64,000 nt of DNA from Streptomyces sp. NBC_01264 (GTDB lineage: Bacteria > Actinomycetota > Actinomycetes > Streptomycetales > Streptomycetaceae), in NCBI RefSeq assembly GCF_026340675.1, contig NZ_JAPEOX010000001.1, positions 3,596,001 through 3,660,000 of the forward strand. The letters are read 5' to 3'. The first letter of the stretch is position 1. The number at the start of each line of letters is the position of its first letter. Shown piece after piece: positions 16,745 to 26,590 of this stretch. A model generated the notes under the pieces. The model did not search any database. It was not told where the DNA came from and worked only from the letters and a program-made list of their open reading frames with translations. The position numbers and the translations under genes are program-made.

Positions 16745-16846
16745 CCCTGCGGGGCCGTCCCCTACCCGCCCTTCCACCGTTCCCTGGGGCTCCGCCCCAG
16801 ACCCCGCGCCTCAAACGCCCGGCGGGGCTGATTTTTCAGCCCCGCC
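16745..16846. repeat. dispersed intergenic repeat, copy 2, with terminator hairpin
   Basis: Carries the left half of the element: GTCCCCTACCCGCCC, GGCTCCGCCCC and CCTCAAACGCC, directly after the pepN stop. It ends in an 11-bp stem-loop with a TTTT loop (16821-16831 with 16836-16846), a plausible pepN terminator. The right arm seen in copies 1 and 3 is missing. Confidence 0.75.
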
Positions 16847-16970
16847 CGCGTGCGTGCCCCCTGAAGCGGTGCTCGGCCTGGTCAGCGGGGGGTGCCATCG
16901 GCAGTCGAACGTCCGTACTTTAGCCCCGTCTTGTCCCGATTTGCCGACGGATGTGTAACAGGGGTTAGCG

Positions 16971-16995
16971 AGGCCATGGCCTGAGGGAACCTCAG
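16971..16995 (+). promoter_or_regulatory. paired palindromes over the ribosome site of the AbiEi-like gene
   Basis: AGGCCATGGCCT (16971-16982) abuts CTGAGG-gaa-CCTCAG (16981-16995). The second palindrome contains the GAGGGAA ribosome site, five bases before the ATG at 17000. It could be an operator for autoregulation or a small RNA hairpin that hides the ribosome site. A possible promoter lies upstream: TTGTCC, 17 bp, TGTAAC. Confidence 0.45.
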
Positions 16996-16999
16996 CGTC

Positions 17000-17959
17000 A
17001 TGAACCACAACGCACCCCTCCCCCTCGCCCACCTCACCGACAACCGCCCCCGCGTGCTGTCGCTGGCCCAGCTCCGCGAGCACGGGGTCTCCGCCTCCGA
17101 CGCCGCCGAGCGGTCCTGGCAGCAGATCCTGCCGGGAGTGTTCCTGCTCCACTCCGGTACCGCGACGAGCGAGGAGCGGCTGCACGCGGCGCTCCTCTAC
17201 GCGGGGCGCCGCGGGGACGAGGTCATGATCACGGGGCTGGCCGCCCTCGCCCTGTACCGGTTCTCCTCCGTCCCCGCGCTGCTCGGCCTCCCGCAGATCG
17301 ACGTGCTCGTCCCGAACACCCGCCGGCTGCGCTCCGCCGGACAGGTCCGCATCGTCCGCGCGCACACCCCGCCCCGGCCGATGGAGGTCACCGGACTGCC
17401 CGTCGCCCCCGTGGCCCGCGCCGTCGCCGACGCCGTCGCCCACCTCTCCGACGCCGGTACGGTCCGCCGCCTGCTCAGCGAAGCCGTCCGCGGCGGGCAC
17501 TGCGAACCGGCCGCCGTGGTGCGGGAGCTGACGGTGGCCCGGCTGCTGAACCGCCCGCACGTGGTGGACGCCGTCGAATCGCTGCTCGCCGAGGGGCGGG
17601 CCATCGCCGAGGACCGGCTGTACCAGCTCGTACGGGGCTTCGAGCTCCCCGAGCCCGTCTGGAACGTGGACCTGCGGCTGCCCGGCGGCCCGCACCTGGG
17701 CGGGGTCGACGCGTACTGGCCGGAGCAGGCGGTGGCCGTCGAGATCGACACCCGGGCCCCGCGCCAGGGCGAGGACGAGGCGTGGACGGAGTCCGTCCGC
17801 AAGCGGGAGACGCTGGAGCGGTGCGGAATCACCGTCCTGCACATCACCCCGCGCAAGCTCCGCGACTGGCCCGAGCAGCAGGCGGCGGTCGTACGGACCG
17901 CCCTGACGGCGTCCGCCGACCGCGAGCCCGCCGCCTACCTCGTCGTCCTGCCCAGGTGA
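17000..17959 (+). CDS. AbiEi-antitoxin-like protein with DUF559-type C-terminal domain
   Basis: 319 aa from ATG at 17000. The N-terminus (about 15-75) looks like the winged-helix domain of type IV antitoxin AbiEi (LAQLREHGVSASDAAERSWQQILPGVFLLH). The middle (TGLAALALYRF, then PRPMEVTGLPVAPVARAVADA) is also AbiEi-like. The C-terminus (GGVDAYWPEQAVAVEIDT, then RKRETLERCGITVLHITPRKL) matches the restriction-endonuclease-like DUF559/VSR fold. No AbiEii nucleotidyltransferase toxin is adjacent, so a working toxin-antitoxin pair is not supported here. Such orphan proteins are common in Streptomyces; function unknown. Confidence 0.75.
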   Translation: MNHNAPLPLAHLTDNRPRVLSLAQLREHGVSASDAAERSWQQILPGVFLLHSGTATSEERLHAALLYAGRRGDEVMITGLAALALYRFSSVPALLGLPQIDVLVPNTRRLRSAGQVRIVRAHTPPRPMEVTGLPVAPVARAVADAVAHLSDAGTVRRLLSEAVRGGHCEPAAVVRELTVARLLNRPHVVDAVESLLAEGRAIAEDRLYQLVRGFELPEPVWNVDLRLPGGPHLGGVDAYWPEQAVAVEIDTRAPRQGEDEAWTESVRKRETLERCGITVLHITPRKLRDWPEQQAAVVRTALTASADREPAAYLVVLPR

Positions 17960-17979
17960 GGGCCCTGCCCCCGAACCAC

Positions 17980-18885
17980 CTACCGCGAAGGCCGCCAAGG
18001 CGGCGCGGGCAGCACCGGATTGGCCGGCGAGTACTCCGGGGCGCTCCACAGCAGCCGCCCCGGGTGCACGCTCTCCACCACCGACTCGATCCGGAAGCGG
18101 ACCCGCCGCTCCCCGCCCGCCCCGAACTCGGGCTCCGCCCGCCCGCTGAGCTGGAGCAGCGCCCCGCTCTCCCAGTCGGGGAAGAGCAGCCCGGCCCGCG
18201 GGTCGGCCAGCAGGTTCCCCAGGGTCAGGAACATCGCGTTGCCCGCGTAGTCCGGCCAGGCCAGTTCCGTCGGGGACAGCACCTCGACGAACCCCGGCAT
18301 CCCGCCCCGGTGGCTCGCGTCGGCCCCGTCCTCCCCCGCGGAGGTGGCGACGAAGAAGGTGTCGGCGGCGCGGACGGCCCGTTCCTGGTCGGGGGTGAGC
18401 GCGTCCCCGCGCCGCACGACACCGGCTCCTTCGGCGGCGAGCTGGACAGGCTGCCGCTTCTGGAGGTACTTGGGGCAGTTGGCGAAGACCCGTTCGGCCG
18501 CCAGCGCGAATCCGCCGGGGGTCACCTCCAGGGTTCCGCCCAGCCGCATCCGGCGCCGGGTGCGCGGGTCGAGGGAGATGGTCCCGACCCGGGTGCCGGC
18601 GGTGGCCAGCGCCTCGGCGAGCGGATCGCCCTCGGGGATCCCGCCCTTGACCGCGATCCGGTCCGGCCCGGTGGCCCGTACGAAGCCGGGGGCGCCAGTC
18701 AGCAGTGAGGCCCAGAACAGGCCTCCGGGATCGGCCGCGCCGACGACCAGGTGCGGCTGCAGCCCCAGGAAGGCCGCCGCCACGTCCTTGACGTGCGGGG
18801 TGACGGACCGGCCGACGTGCACGGCGTGCTCCCGGACACCGACCCGCTCCTGGATGGCCAGCGAGCCCCAGTGGTACCCGGACAT
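17980..18885 (-). CDS. pyridoxamine 5'-phosphate oxidase-like flavoprotein
   Basis: 301 aa. The ATG at 18885 overlaps the preceding VOC gene's stop by one base (TAATG), implying coupled translation. Split-barrel PNPOx-like fold: HVKDVAAAFLGLQPHLVVGA near the N-terminus, RVGTISLDPRTRRRMRLGG in the middle, and RAADTFFVATSAGEDG...ASHRGGMPGFV with GNAMFLTLGNLLADPRAGLLFPDW in the second half, typical of general stress/FMN-binding proteins. The substrate is unknown. Pairing with a VOC protein suggests detoxification or redox chemistry. Confidence 0.85.
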   Translation of the reverse strand: MSGYHWGSLAIQERVGVREHAVHVGRSVTPHVKDVAAAFLGLQPHLVVGAADPGGLFWASLLTGAPGFVRATGPDRIAVKGGIPEGDPLAEALATAGTRVGTISLDPRTRRRMRLGGTLEVTPGGFALAAERVFANCPKYLQKRQPVQLAAEGAGVVRRGDALTPDQERAVRAADTFFVATSAGEDGADASHRGGMPGFVEVLSPTELAWPDYAGNAMFLTLGNLLADPRAGLLFPDWESGALLQLSGRAEPEFGAGGERRVRFRIESVVESVHPGRLLWSAPEYSPANPVLPAPPWRPSR

Positions 18886-19343
18886 TAGAAGAACCCGCAG
18901 GTCGGGGCCCCTGTGGTGGGAGCCTCGGCGCCTTCGGCGCCGCTCGGCACGGAGATCTCCAGACGGGTCCCGTCGGGGTCGTGGAAGAAGATCCCGCCGG
19001 AGGCCGCCCCTTCACCGTGGGCGACGACGCCTTCGTAGGCGAAGTCGACGCCCAGACCGCGCAGCCGCTCCTCGTACGCCCTGACCTCCTCGATCCCGTC
19101 GGCGGAGAGCGCCAGGTGGTGCAGTCCGGCCGCGGCGGGTGCGTAGGCCCCGTCGGCCTGCTGCCACAGGGTGAGGACGAGCTCGCCGTCCTGACCGAGG
19201 AAGGCGAAGCGCCGGTCCTCCTCCTTGCCCTCACCGAGCAGCTCGAAGCCGAGGCCGTCCCGGTAGAAGACGAGCGACCGGTCGAGATCCGTGACGTTCA
19301 GGCCCACGTGGCCGGTGCGCAGCTTGCTGATGACGGTCGTCAC
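18885..19343 (-). CDS. VOC family protein (glyoxalase/dioxygenase superfamily)
   Basis: 152 aa from GTG at 19343, preceded by GGAAGGAA. Two beta-alpha-beta-beta-beta repeats: HVGLNVTDLDRSLVFYRDGLGF at the start and HHLALSADGIEEV...FFHDPDGTRLEI at the end, the usual VOC metal-site positions (His, Glu). Substrate unclear; relatives include lactoylglutathione lyase and ring-cleaving dioxygenases. First gene of a two-gene unit with the PNPOx-like protein. A perfect inverted repeat in its promoter region is shared with the divergent CGNR gene. Confidence 0.88.
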   Translation of the reverse strand: MTTVISKLRTGHVGLNVTDLDRSLVFYRDGLGFELLGEGKEEDRRFAFLGQDGELVLTLWQQADGAYAPAAAGLHHLALSADGIEEVRAYEERLRGLGVDFAYEGVVAHGEGAASGGIFFHDPDGTRLEISVPSGAEGAEAPTTGAPTCGFF

Positions 19344-19373
19344 AACGGTTCCTTCCCCGGAACTACTCGATAC

Positions 19374-19403
19374 CTAACCTTCTAAATCGAGATTAAAGGT
19401 TAG
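19374..19403. promoter_or_regulatory. inverted repeat operator between VOC and CGNR genes
   Basis: CTAACCTT (19374-19381) and AAGGTTAG (19396-19403) form 8-bp perfect arms around an AT-rich 14-bp centre. A third AGGGTTAG half-site follows at 19437. The region is strikingly AT-rich for this genome. It probably binds the divergently encoded CGNR protein or another regulator controlling both directions. Confidence 0.55.
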
Positions 19404-19462
19404 ATGATCGAGAGTCAACCGCTCACGTACTCTTGAAGGGTTAGTGCCACGAGGAGGCGGAC

Positions 19463-20035
19463 ATGACGGCGGCGGACACGACGACGGACCCACGACCCCT
19501 GACCGGGGAACCGGTGGCCCTGGACCTGGTCAACACCCGGTGGGTCCAGGAGGGCGAGCCCGTCGACCTCTTCGCGGGGGCCTTCGGACTCACCCGCGTC
19601 GAAGGGCTCGCGCTCTGGCTGGAGAGCACCGGGCTGGCCGGCCGCTTCCGCGCCGACGCCTCGACCCTGGTCCACCTGCTCACCGCCCGCGAGGCACTGG
19701 CCCGCGCGGTCGCGGACCCGGCCGACGAGAGTGCCCGCACCCTGGTCGACGCCGTCCTGGAGCACGGCCGGATCCGGGCGACCCTGACCGCCGAAGGCCC
19801 CGGGGAGCGGACCGAGTTCGACGACCCGACCTGGGGCCCGGCCTGGACGGCCGCCCGCGACTACCTGGAGCTGCTCGGCTCGGACCCCGCCCGGATCCGC
19901 AAGTGCGCCTCCGAGACCTGCGTGCTGCGCTTCCACGACACCTCGCGCAACGGCACCCGGCGCTGGTGCTCGATGTCCGCCTGCGGAAACCGGGCGAAAG
20001 CATCCCGTCACTACGCGCGCACGCGCGAGCGCTGA
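19463..20035 (+). CDS. CGNR zinc-finger protein with ABATE domain (putative regulator)
   Basis: 190 aa from ATG at 19463, with GAGGAGG upstream. N-terminal ABATE domain (LDLVNTRW at about 19-26) and C-terminal zf-CGNR: RKCASETCVLRFHDTSRN...RWCSMSACGNR, with C-x4-C and C-x3-C-GNR zinc ligands. The family is thought to regulate stress genes by binding DNA. Divergent arrangement with the VOC/PNPOx unit across an inverted repeat suggests this is its regulator. Confidence 0.88.
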   Translation: MTAADTTTDPRPLTGEPVALDLVNTRWVQEGEPVDLFAGAFGLTRVEGLALWLESTGLAGRFRADASTLVHLLTAREALARAVADPADESARTLVDAVLEHGRIRATLTAEGPGERTEFDDPTWGPAWTAARDYLELLGSDPARIRKCASETCVLRFHDTSRNGTRRWCSMSACGNRAKASRHYARTRER

Positions 20036-20211
20036 ACACCCGGAAGTTGTCACACCCGATCTGAGACCCGGGTCCGCCCGGCCCCTGACGCACGGTCGGG
20101 GAGTCTACAAATCCATGTTCCACCCCGAGGGTTCGCACCGGTTCGGTCCGGTACGGGCCCTCTGGCGTATGTCCCGAGCTGGCGGGAGTCCGCCATGGCA
20201 GGTATCGGTCC

Positions 20212-20239
20212 GTGACAACTCTCCCCAAAGAGCTGTCAC
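20212..20239. promoter_or_regulatory. imperfect 28-bp palindrome upstream of the subtilase gene
   Basis: Arms GTGACAACTCT (20212-20222) and AGAGCTGTCAC (20229-20239) match except at one base and are separated by CCCCAA. The site is 69 bp before the start codon at 20309. It may be an operator or an mRNA leader hairpin in the 270-bp upstream region. Confidence 0.5.
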
Positions 20240-20308
20240 TTACGCGAGGCTGACCGGTCATCCGGCACCGAAATCCGGACCGTACCTTTCACTTAGCCAG
20301 GGATGCTG

Positions 20309-23300
20309 ATGACCCTCGACTCCCCCAGCGCCATACCCGCGACCCGGCGCGCCGCGCGCGTCGCGGCCGCGGCCGGCCTGGTGGCCGCCCTCGCGGCCAC
20401 CGGTGCCATGCCCGTTTTCGCGGCGACCGGCTCGAATACCCCCGCGCCCAACCCCGCAGTGAAGTCTGCCGACCAGAAGCTCGGGTCGGCCGATGCCGAA
20501 CTGCTTCAGGAAGCCAAGACCAAGGGCGAGAAGACCGTCACGGTCATGGTCGCGACGGCTCCCGGCCAGACCCAGCAGGTGGCCAAGCAGCTCGACGACG
20601 TCCAGGGCGCCTCGGTGGGCCAGACGTACGACAAGCTCGGCTACGTGCGGGCCACCCTGCCGACCGACAAGGCGGACGCCGCACTGAAGGCGGCCGCCAA
20701 GCTGTCCACCGTGCACGGCATCGACCTGCGGCACGAGATCCAGCTGCCGGACCCCCGTCCGGACGCGGACCGCGAGACGGGGACGGTGAAGCGGACCGCC
20801 GCCGAGACCTACCCCGGGCCGGACAAGAACACCCCGGCGAAGAACCCGTACAACCCGTCCTTCGAGACGGGTGCGCTGGACTTCCTCAAGAAGAACCCCA
20901 AGGCCGACGGCCGCGGCGTGACCATCGGTGTCCTGGACTCGGGTGTCGACCTCGGTCACCCCGCGCTCCAGAAGACCACCACCGGCGAGCGCAAGATCGT
21001 CGACTGGGTCACCGCGACCGACCCGCTCGCCGACGGCGACGCCACCTGGCGCGCGCAGATCACCCCGGTCGCCGGTGGCACCTTCACCGCGGGCGGCGGG
21101 ACCTGGAAGGCCCCCGCGGGCTCGTTCCAGTGGAGCCGCTTCACCGAGTCGATCACCGCCACCGGTGACATGGCGGGCGACGTCAACCGCGACGGTGACA
21201 CCACCGACCGGTTCGGCCTGCTCTACGACCCGGTCGCCGGGACCGTCCGCGTCGACACCGACCAGGACAACGACTTCACGAACAACGAGCCGATGAAGCC
21301 GTACAAGGACGGCTACCAGATCGGCTACTTCGGCACGGACAACCCGGCGACCGAGGTCGCCGAGCGCATCCCGTTCGTGATCGAGATCCGCAAGGACGTC
21401 CCCATGGACCCGCTGGGCGGTGACTGGGTCGGCAAGAAGGCCGACTTCGTCAACGTCGGCATCATCGAGTCCGAGCACGGCACGCACGTCGCGGGCATCA
21501 CCGCCGCCAACGGCCTGTTCGGCGGCAAGATGAACGGCGAGGCGCCCGGCGCCAAGGTCGTCTCCTCGCGCGCCTGCTCCTGGTCCGGCGGCTGCACCAA
21601 CATCGCGCTGACCGAGGGCATGATCGACCTCGTCGTCAACCGCGGCGTGGACATCGTCAACATGTCGATCGGCGGCCTGCCGGCCCTGAACGACGGCAAC
21701 AACGCGCGCGCCGAGCTCTACAAGAACCTCATCGACACCTACGGTGTCCAGCTCGTCATCTCGGCGGGCAACGAGGGCCCCGGCATCAACACCATCGGCG
21801 ACCCCGGTCTCGCGGACAAGGTCATCTCCGTGGGTGCGGCGGTCTCCAAGGAGACCTGGGCGGCCAACTACGGCTCCGGCGTGACCAAGAAGTACAACAT
21901 GTTCCCCTTCTCCTCCCGCGGTCCGCGTGAGGACGGCGGCTTCACGCCGACGATCACCGCCCCGGGCGCGTCGATCAACACCATCCAGACCTGGCTGCCC
22001 GGCGCACCGGTGAAGGAGGCCGGCTACACCCTGCCGGCCGGTTACGGCATGCTCCAGGGCACCTCGATGTCCTCGCCGCAGGCGGCGGGCGCCAGCGCCC
22101 TGCTGATCTCGGCCGCCAAGCAGCAGAAGATCGCCCTCACGCCGGCGACCCTGCGCATCGCGCTCACCAGCAGCGCGAAGAAGATCGACGACGTTCCGGC
22201 GCACGCCCAGGGCGCGGGCCTGATCAACATCCCCGGCGCGTGGGAGTCCATCCAGCGCGGCGCGAAGGCCAACGAGTTCACCGTCAAGGCTCCGGTCGAC
22301 ACCGCGATCGACCAGTTCCTGAAGACCCCGGGCTTCGGCACCGGTGTCTACGACCGTGAGGGCGGCCTGAAGGTCGGCCAGAAGAAGGTCTACGACGTCG
22401 TCGTCACCCGCACCACGGGCGTCAAGTACGGCACCCCGCACCAGCTCAGCTGGCGCAACGACGACGGGACCTTCAAGGTCATCGGCGGCTACGACTACGT
22501 CACCCTGCCGCTGAACAAGCCCGTCACCATCAAGGTCGAGGCCAAGGCCAAGACGGCCGGCGTCCACAGCGGCATCCTGCAGCTCGACGACCCCTTCACC
22601 GAGGGCATCGACAAGCAGATCCTCTCCACGGTCGTCGTCTCGACCCCGCTGGCACAGCCCGCGTACAGCTACTCGGACACCTCCTCCGTGCAGCGCAACA
22701 GCCACAAGTCGTACTTCGTGACCGTCCCGGCGGGCGCGAAGACCCTTGAGGTCGCCCTCGGCGGTCTGAAGCAGGGCAGCCAGACGCGCTTCATCTCGAT
22801 CCACCCGTACGGCGTGGGCGTCGAGGACAGCGCGACGACCCAGTGCTACCCGAACTACGACAACCCGGCCAACCAGTGCCGCCCCGACCTGCGTTCGTAC
22901 CCGAACCCGCAGCCGGGCGTCTGGGAGATCGAGGTCGAGTCGCGTCGTACGTCGCCGCTGCTCGACAACCCGTTCAAGCTGGACGTCTCCGTGCTCGGCG
23001 CGGCCTTCGACCCCGCGGTCAAGGTCCTGCCCGAGGTCAAGCAGGGCACCCCGGCGCCGGTCCAGTGGACCGTGAAGAACGACGGGGCCGCCATCTCCGG
23101 CGGAAAGCTCCAGGGTGGGCCGCTCGGCTCCGCGAAGGTCGCCAAGCCGACCATCGCCGCCGGTGAGACCCACACCACCGAGGTCACGATCGGCGAGGGC
23201 GTCTCCCGCCTCGACATCGCGATCGGCAAGGTGTCCGACACCGCCGCCGACCTCGACCTGGACGTGTACAAGGACGGCGTCAAGGTCGGCACCTCCGCCG

Positions 23301-23626
23301 ACGGCGACTCCGAGGAGGCCGTGAGCCTCGTCAACCCGGCCGCGGGCACCTACACCATCGAGGTGTTCGGCTACGCGATCCCGTCCGGCTCCACCACGTA
23401 CGACTACCGCGACGTCTACTACTCGGCCGCCCTGGGCACCGTCCAGGTCGACGAGGCCGCCGCGGTCAACCTCGCCAACGGCGCCTCGGCGACCGTGTCC
23501 GCGAACGTGCTGGTCAACAGCGCCGCTCCGGAAGGCCGCCAGTTCTTCGGCGAGGTCAAGCTGCTCAACGCCCGCGGCACCGCCGCCGGCACCGGCAGCG
23601 TGCAGATCGAGAAGGTCCTGCCGTAA
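20309..23626 (+). CDS. secreted S8 family (subtilisin-like) serine protease
   Basis: 1105 aa. I chose the ATG at 20309, six bases after AGGG; the ATG at 20303 directly abuts it. Signal peptide with Arg-rich start and cleavage near residue 38 (VFA). Residues about 60-150 look like a propeptide. Catalytic triad is intact: Asp210 (VLDSGVDLGH), His390 (SEHGTHVAG), Ser586 (GTSMSSPQAAG). The Asp-His distance is large (180 residues), with a long insertion of about 100 residues (PVAGGTFTAGGGTWK...). Residues beyond about 650 form a C-terminal beta-rich region including a pre-peptidase-C-like domain (DLDLDVYKDG). Extracellular protein degradation is likely. Confidence 0.93.
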   Translation: MTLDSPSAIPATRRAARVAAAAGLVAALAATGAMPVFAATGSNTPAPNPAVKSADQKLGSADAELLQEAKTKGEKTVTVMVATAPGQTQQVAKQLDDVQGASVGQTYDKLGYVRATLPTDKADAALKAAAKLSTVHGIDLRHEIQLPDPRPDADRETGTVKRTAAETYPGPDKNTPAKNPYNPSFETGALDFLKKNPKADGRGVTIGVLDSGVDLGHPALQKTTTGERKIVDWVTATDPLADGDATWRAQITPVAGGTFTAGGGTWKAPAGSFQWSRFTESITATGDMAGDVNRDGDTTDRFGLLYDPVAGTVRVDTDQDNDFTNNEPMKPYKDGYQIGYFGTDNPATEVAERIPFVIEIRKDVPMDPLGGDWVGKKADFVNVGIIESEHGTHVAGITAANGLFGGKMNGEAPGAKVVSSRACSWSGGCTNIALTEGMIDLVVNRGVDIVNMSIGGLPALNDGNNARAELYKNLIDTYGVQLVISAGNEGPGINTIGDPGLADKVISVGAAVSKETWAANYGSGVTKKYNMFPFSSRGPREDGGFTPTITAPGASINTIQTWLPGAPVKEAGYTLPAGYGMLQGTSMSSPQAAGASALLISAAKQQKIALTPATLRIALTSSAKKIDDVPAHAQGAGLINIPGAWESIQRGAKANEFTVKAPVDTAIDQFLKTPGFGTGVYDREGGLKVGQKKVYDVVVTRTTGVKYGTPHQLSWRNDDGTFKVIGGYDYVTLPLNKPVTIKVEAKAKTAGVHSGILQLDDPFTEGIDKQILSTVVVSTPLAQPAYSYSDTSSVQRNSHKSYFVTVPAGAKTLEVALGGLKQGSQTRFISIHPYGVGVEDSATTQCYPNYDNPANQCRPDLRSYPNPQPGVWEIEVESRRTSPLLDNPFKLDVSVLGAAFDPAVKVLPEVKQGTPAPVQWTVKNDGAAISGGKLQGGPLGSAKVAKPTIAAGETHTTEVTIGEGVSRLDIAIGKVSDTAADLDLDVYKDGVKVGTSADGDSEEAVSLVNPAAGTYTIEVFGYAIPSGSTTYDYRDVYYSAALGTVQVDEAAAVNLANGASATVSANVLVNSAAPEGRQFFGEVKLLNARGTAAGTGSVQIEKVLP

Positions 23627-23640
23627 CCCGGTAGGAGCCT

Positions 23641-23686
23641 GAAACAGCGGGGGCGGTGCTCGTCAGAGCACCGCCCCTCCTGTTTC
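23641..23686. terminator. bidirectional terminator between subtilase and M28 peptidase
   Basis: Core stem GGGCGGTGCTC/GAGCACCGCCC (23651-23661 with 23666-23676, four-base loop), with outer complementary GAAACA and TGTTTC. In the + direction the stem is followed by TCCTGTTT. Confidence 0.85.
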
Positions 23687-23712
23687 CCCCTCTTCCCCCC
23701 TCGGGTGCGGGG

Positions 23713-25203
23713 CTACTTCCCCAGCGAGCTCAGGTCCTGCGCGTAGGTGCCGACCGCGTGGGCGATCACGTCCAGGTTCGTGTCGAAGGCCTTCAGGTCG
23801 ATGTTCTTCAGGGTGTCCCCCGCCCCGTGGTAGTTCGGGTCGTACGGGGCCCCCGCCTGGCCGCCGTACCGCTTGGCCTGCTCCGGCGTCTTGATGCCCT
23901 CGGCCCCGGTGAAGGTGCCGCCGGCCGGGATGCCGTTCGCGATGAAGGGGCCGTAGTCGGAGCGGCCGTCGAAGTCACTGCCCTCGTGCGGCTTGCCCTT
24001 CTTGTCGAGGAAGCCGTTGATCAGCGCCTCGATCTGCGCCGAGCCGGCCGGGCCGGCGCCCTCGCCGGTCTTGTCCGAGTCGTCTCCGTCGTAGACGAAC
24101 TGCGCCGGGTTCGGCGAGGCGATCATGTCGAAGTTCAGGTAGAGCGCGAGGTCCTTCTTCTGCTTCTCGGAGAGCTGCGCCACGTAGTGCTCGGAGCCCT
24201 GCAGGCCGAGCTCCTCCGCCGACCACCAGGCGAAGCGGACCTTGTTGGCGGTCTGCTTGCCCTTGCCCTTCTTGTTGGCCCCCTCGTCCGCGAGCTTGAG
24301 GGCCACCTCCAGCAGGCCGGCCGAGCCGGACCCGTTGTCGTTGATGCCCGGGCCCTCGGGGACCGAGTCCAGGTGGGAGCCGACGGTGACCACGCGGTCG
24401 GCCCGGCCGCCCCGGGTCTCGGCGATCACGTTGCGGGTGGTCTTCTTCACGTGCTCCTGGTCCAGGTCCAGGCGCAGCGTCACCTCGCCCTTCGCGGCGG
24501 CCGCGGTCAGCGCCTCCCCGTCGGCGAGGGTGATCCCGGCGCTCGGGATGATCCCCTCGGCGGGCGAGGAGAAGGTGCCGCGGACCGGGGTGGTCCCGCT
24601 GTGGTTGTAGACGATCACGCCGAGGGCGCCCGCCTCGGCGGCGGCCCGCTGCTTCTCCACGAAGGTGCAGGTGCCGCGCTTGACCAGGGCGATCTTCCCG
24701 GTGAAGGTGCCGGTCGCGTAGTCGTCGGCGGTGCAGCCGGGGCTCTCGTCGACCCGGGCGAGGGCCAGCGGCGCGGTGAGGCCGCCGGCCGGGGTGGACT
24801 TGGTGAAGGTGAAGGCGGCCGTGGCCAGCTCGCGGGGGTCCGCGCCGCTCAGGACCGTGGCCTTCTCCGTCTTCGTGTGCGCGTCGTAGATGTCGAAGTC
24901 CTGGTACGAGACCTCGTACCCGGCCTTCTTCAGCGTGTCGTGGACGTAGGCGGCGGAAGCGGCGTGGCCGAGGGTGCCCGCGGCGCGGTTGCCGCCGTTG
25001 GCGGCGGCGATCTGCTGGAACTTCACCAGGTGCTTGTAGGCACCGCGGGCGGTGACCTCCGACACCAGTTCCCTGGCCAGCCGGCCCTCGCGCGGGTGGG
25101 CGGCCGCCGGGGTGGCGGCGAGCAGGACGGGTGCCGCGACGGCGGCTGCCGCGAGGGCGGCGAGGGCCGGTATGGACCGGCGGCGGTGGCGGATGGCGCG
25201 CAC
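23713..25203 (-). CDS. secreted M28 family aminopeptidase with PA domain
   Basis: 496 aa from GTG at 25203, seven bases after GGGGAG. The signal peptide runs to about residue 35 (TPAAAH). A protease-associated domain spans about 150-235 (IALVKRGTCTFVEKQRAAAEAGALGVIVYNHSG). The M28 zinc core has His277, Asp289, Glu330/331, Asp359 and His459, all present. Relatives such as the Streptomyces griseus aminopeptidase and the vacuolar Y-type enzymes release hydrophobic N-terminal residues. With the adjacent secreted subtilase it could complete extracellular protein breakdown to amino acids. Confidence 0.93.
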   Translation of the reverse strand: MRAIRHRRRSIPALAALAAAAVAAPVLLAATPAAAHPREGRLARELVSEVTARGAYKHLVKFQQIAAANGGNRAAGTLGHAASAAYVHDTLKKAGYEVSYQDFDIYDAHTKTEKATVLSGADPRELATAAFTFTKSTPAGGLTAPLALARVDESPGCTADDYATGTFTGKIALVKRGTCTFVEKQRAAAEAGALGVIVYNHSGTTPVRGTFSSPAEGIIPSAGITLADGEALTAAAAKGEVTLRLDLDQEHVKKTTRNVIAETRGGRADRVVTVGSHLDSVPEGPGINDNGSGSAGLLEVALKLADEGANKKGKGKQTANKVRFAWWSAEELGLQGSEHYVAQLSEKQKKDLALYLNFDMIASPNPAQFVYDGDDSDKTGEGAGPAGSAQIEALINGFLDKKGKPHEGSDFDGRSDYGPFIANGIPAGGTFTGAEGIKTPEQAKRYGGQAGAPYDPNYHGAGDTLKNIDLKAFDTNLDVIAHAVGTYAQDLSSLGK

Positions 25204-25271
25204 GTGGTTCTCCCCGAGTTCGAAGTGCGGAACGCGCGTCCGGAGTACGGACACGACAGACCGGACGCTAA

Positions 25272-26483
<1,212 letters not shown>

Positions 26484-26498
26484 TCCCGCTCGCACCGG

Positions 26499-26531
26499 CG
26501 AAGGGCGGCACCGTGACGGTGCCGCCCTTCG
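26499..26531 (+). terminator. terminator of asd
   Basis: Stem CGAAGGGCGGCAC/GTGCCGCCCTTCG of 13 bp with a CGTGACG loop, 16 bases after the stop. The motif TGCCCTTCGGCGTT is then directly repeated downstream. Confidence 0.8.
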
Positions 26532-26590
26532 GCGTTCTTGCCTGCCCTTCGGCGTTTCCGCCCCTTCGGGGTTTGCGCCCCGCGGCGCCC

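Noticed and set aside
20258..23173. A 971-codon minus-strand frame antisense to the subtilase
   Set aside because: Overlaps a complete S8 protease with intact triad; no motif and no ribosome site.
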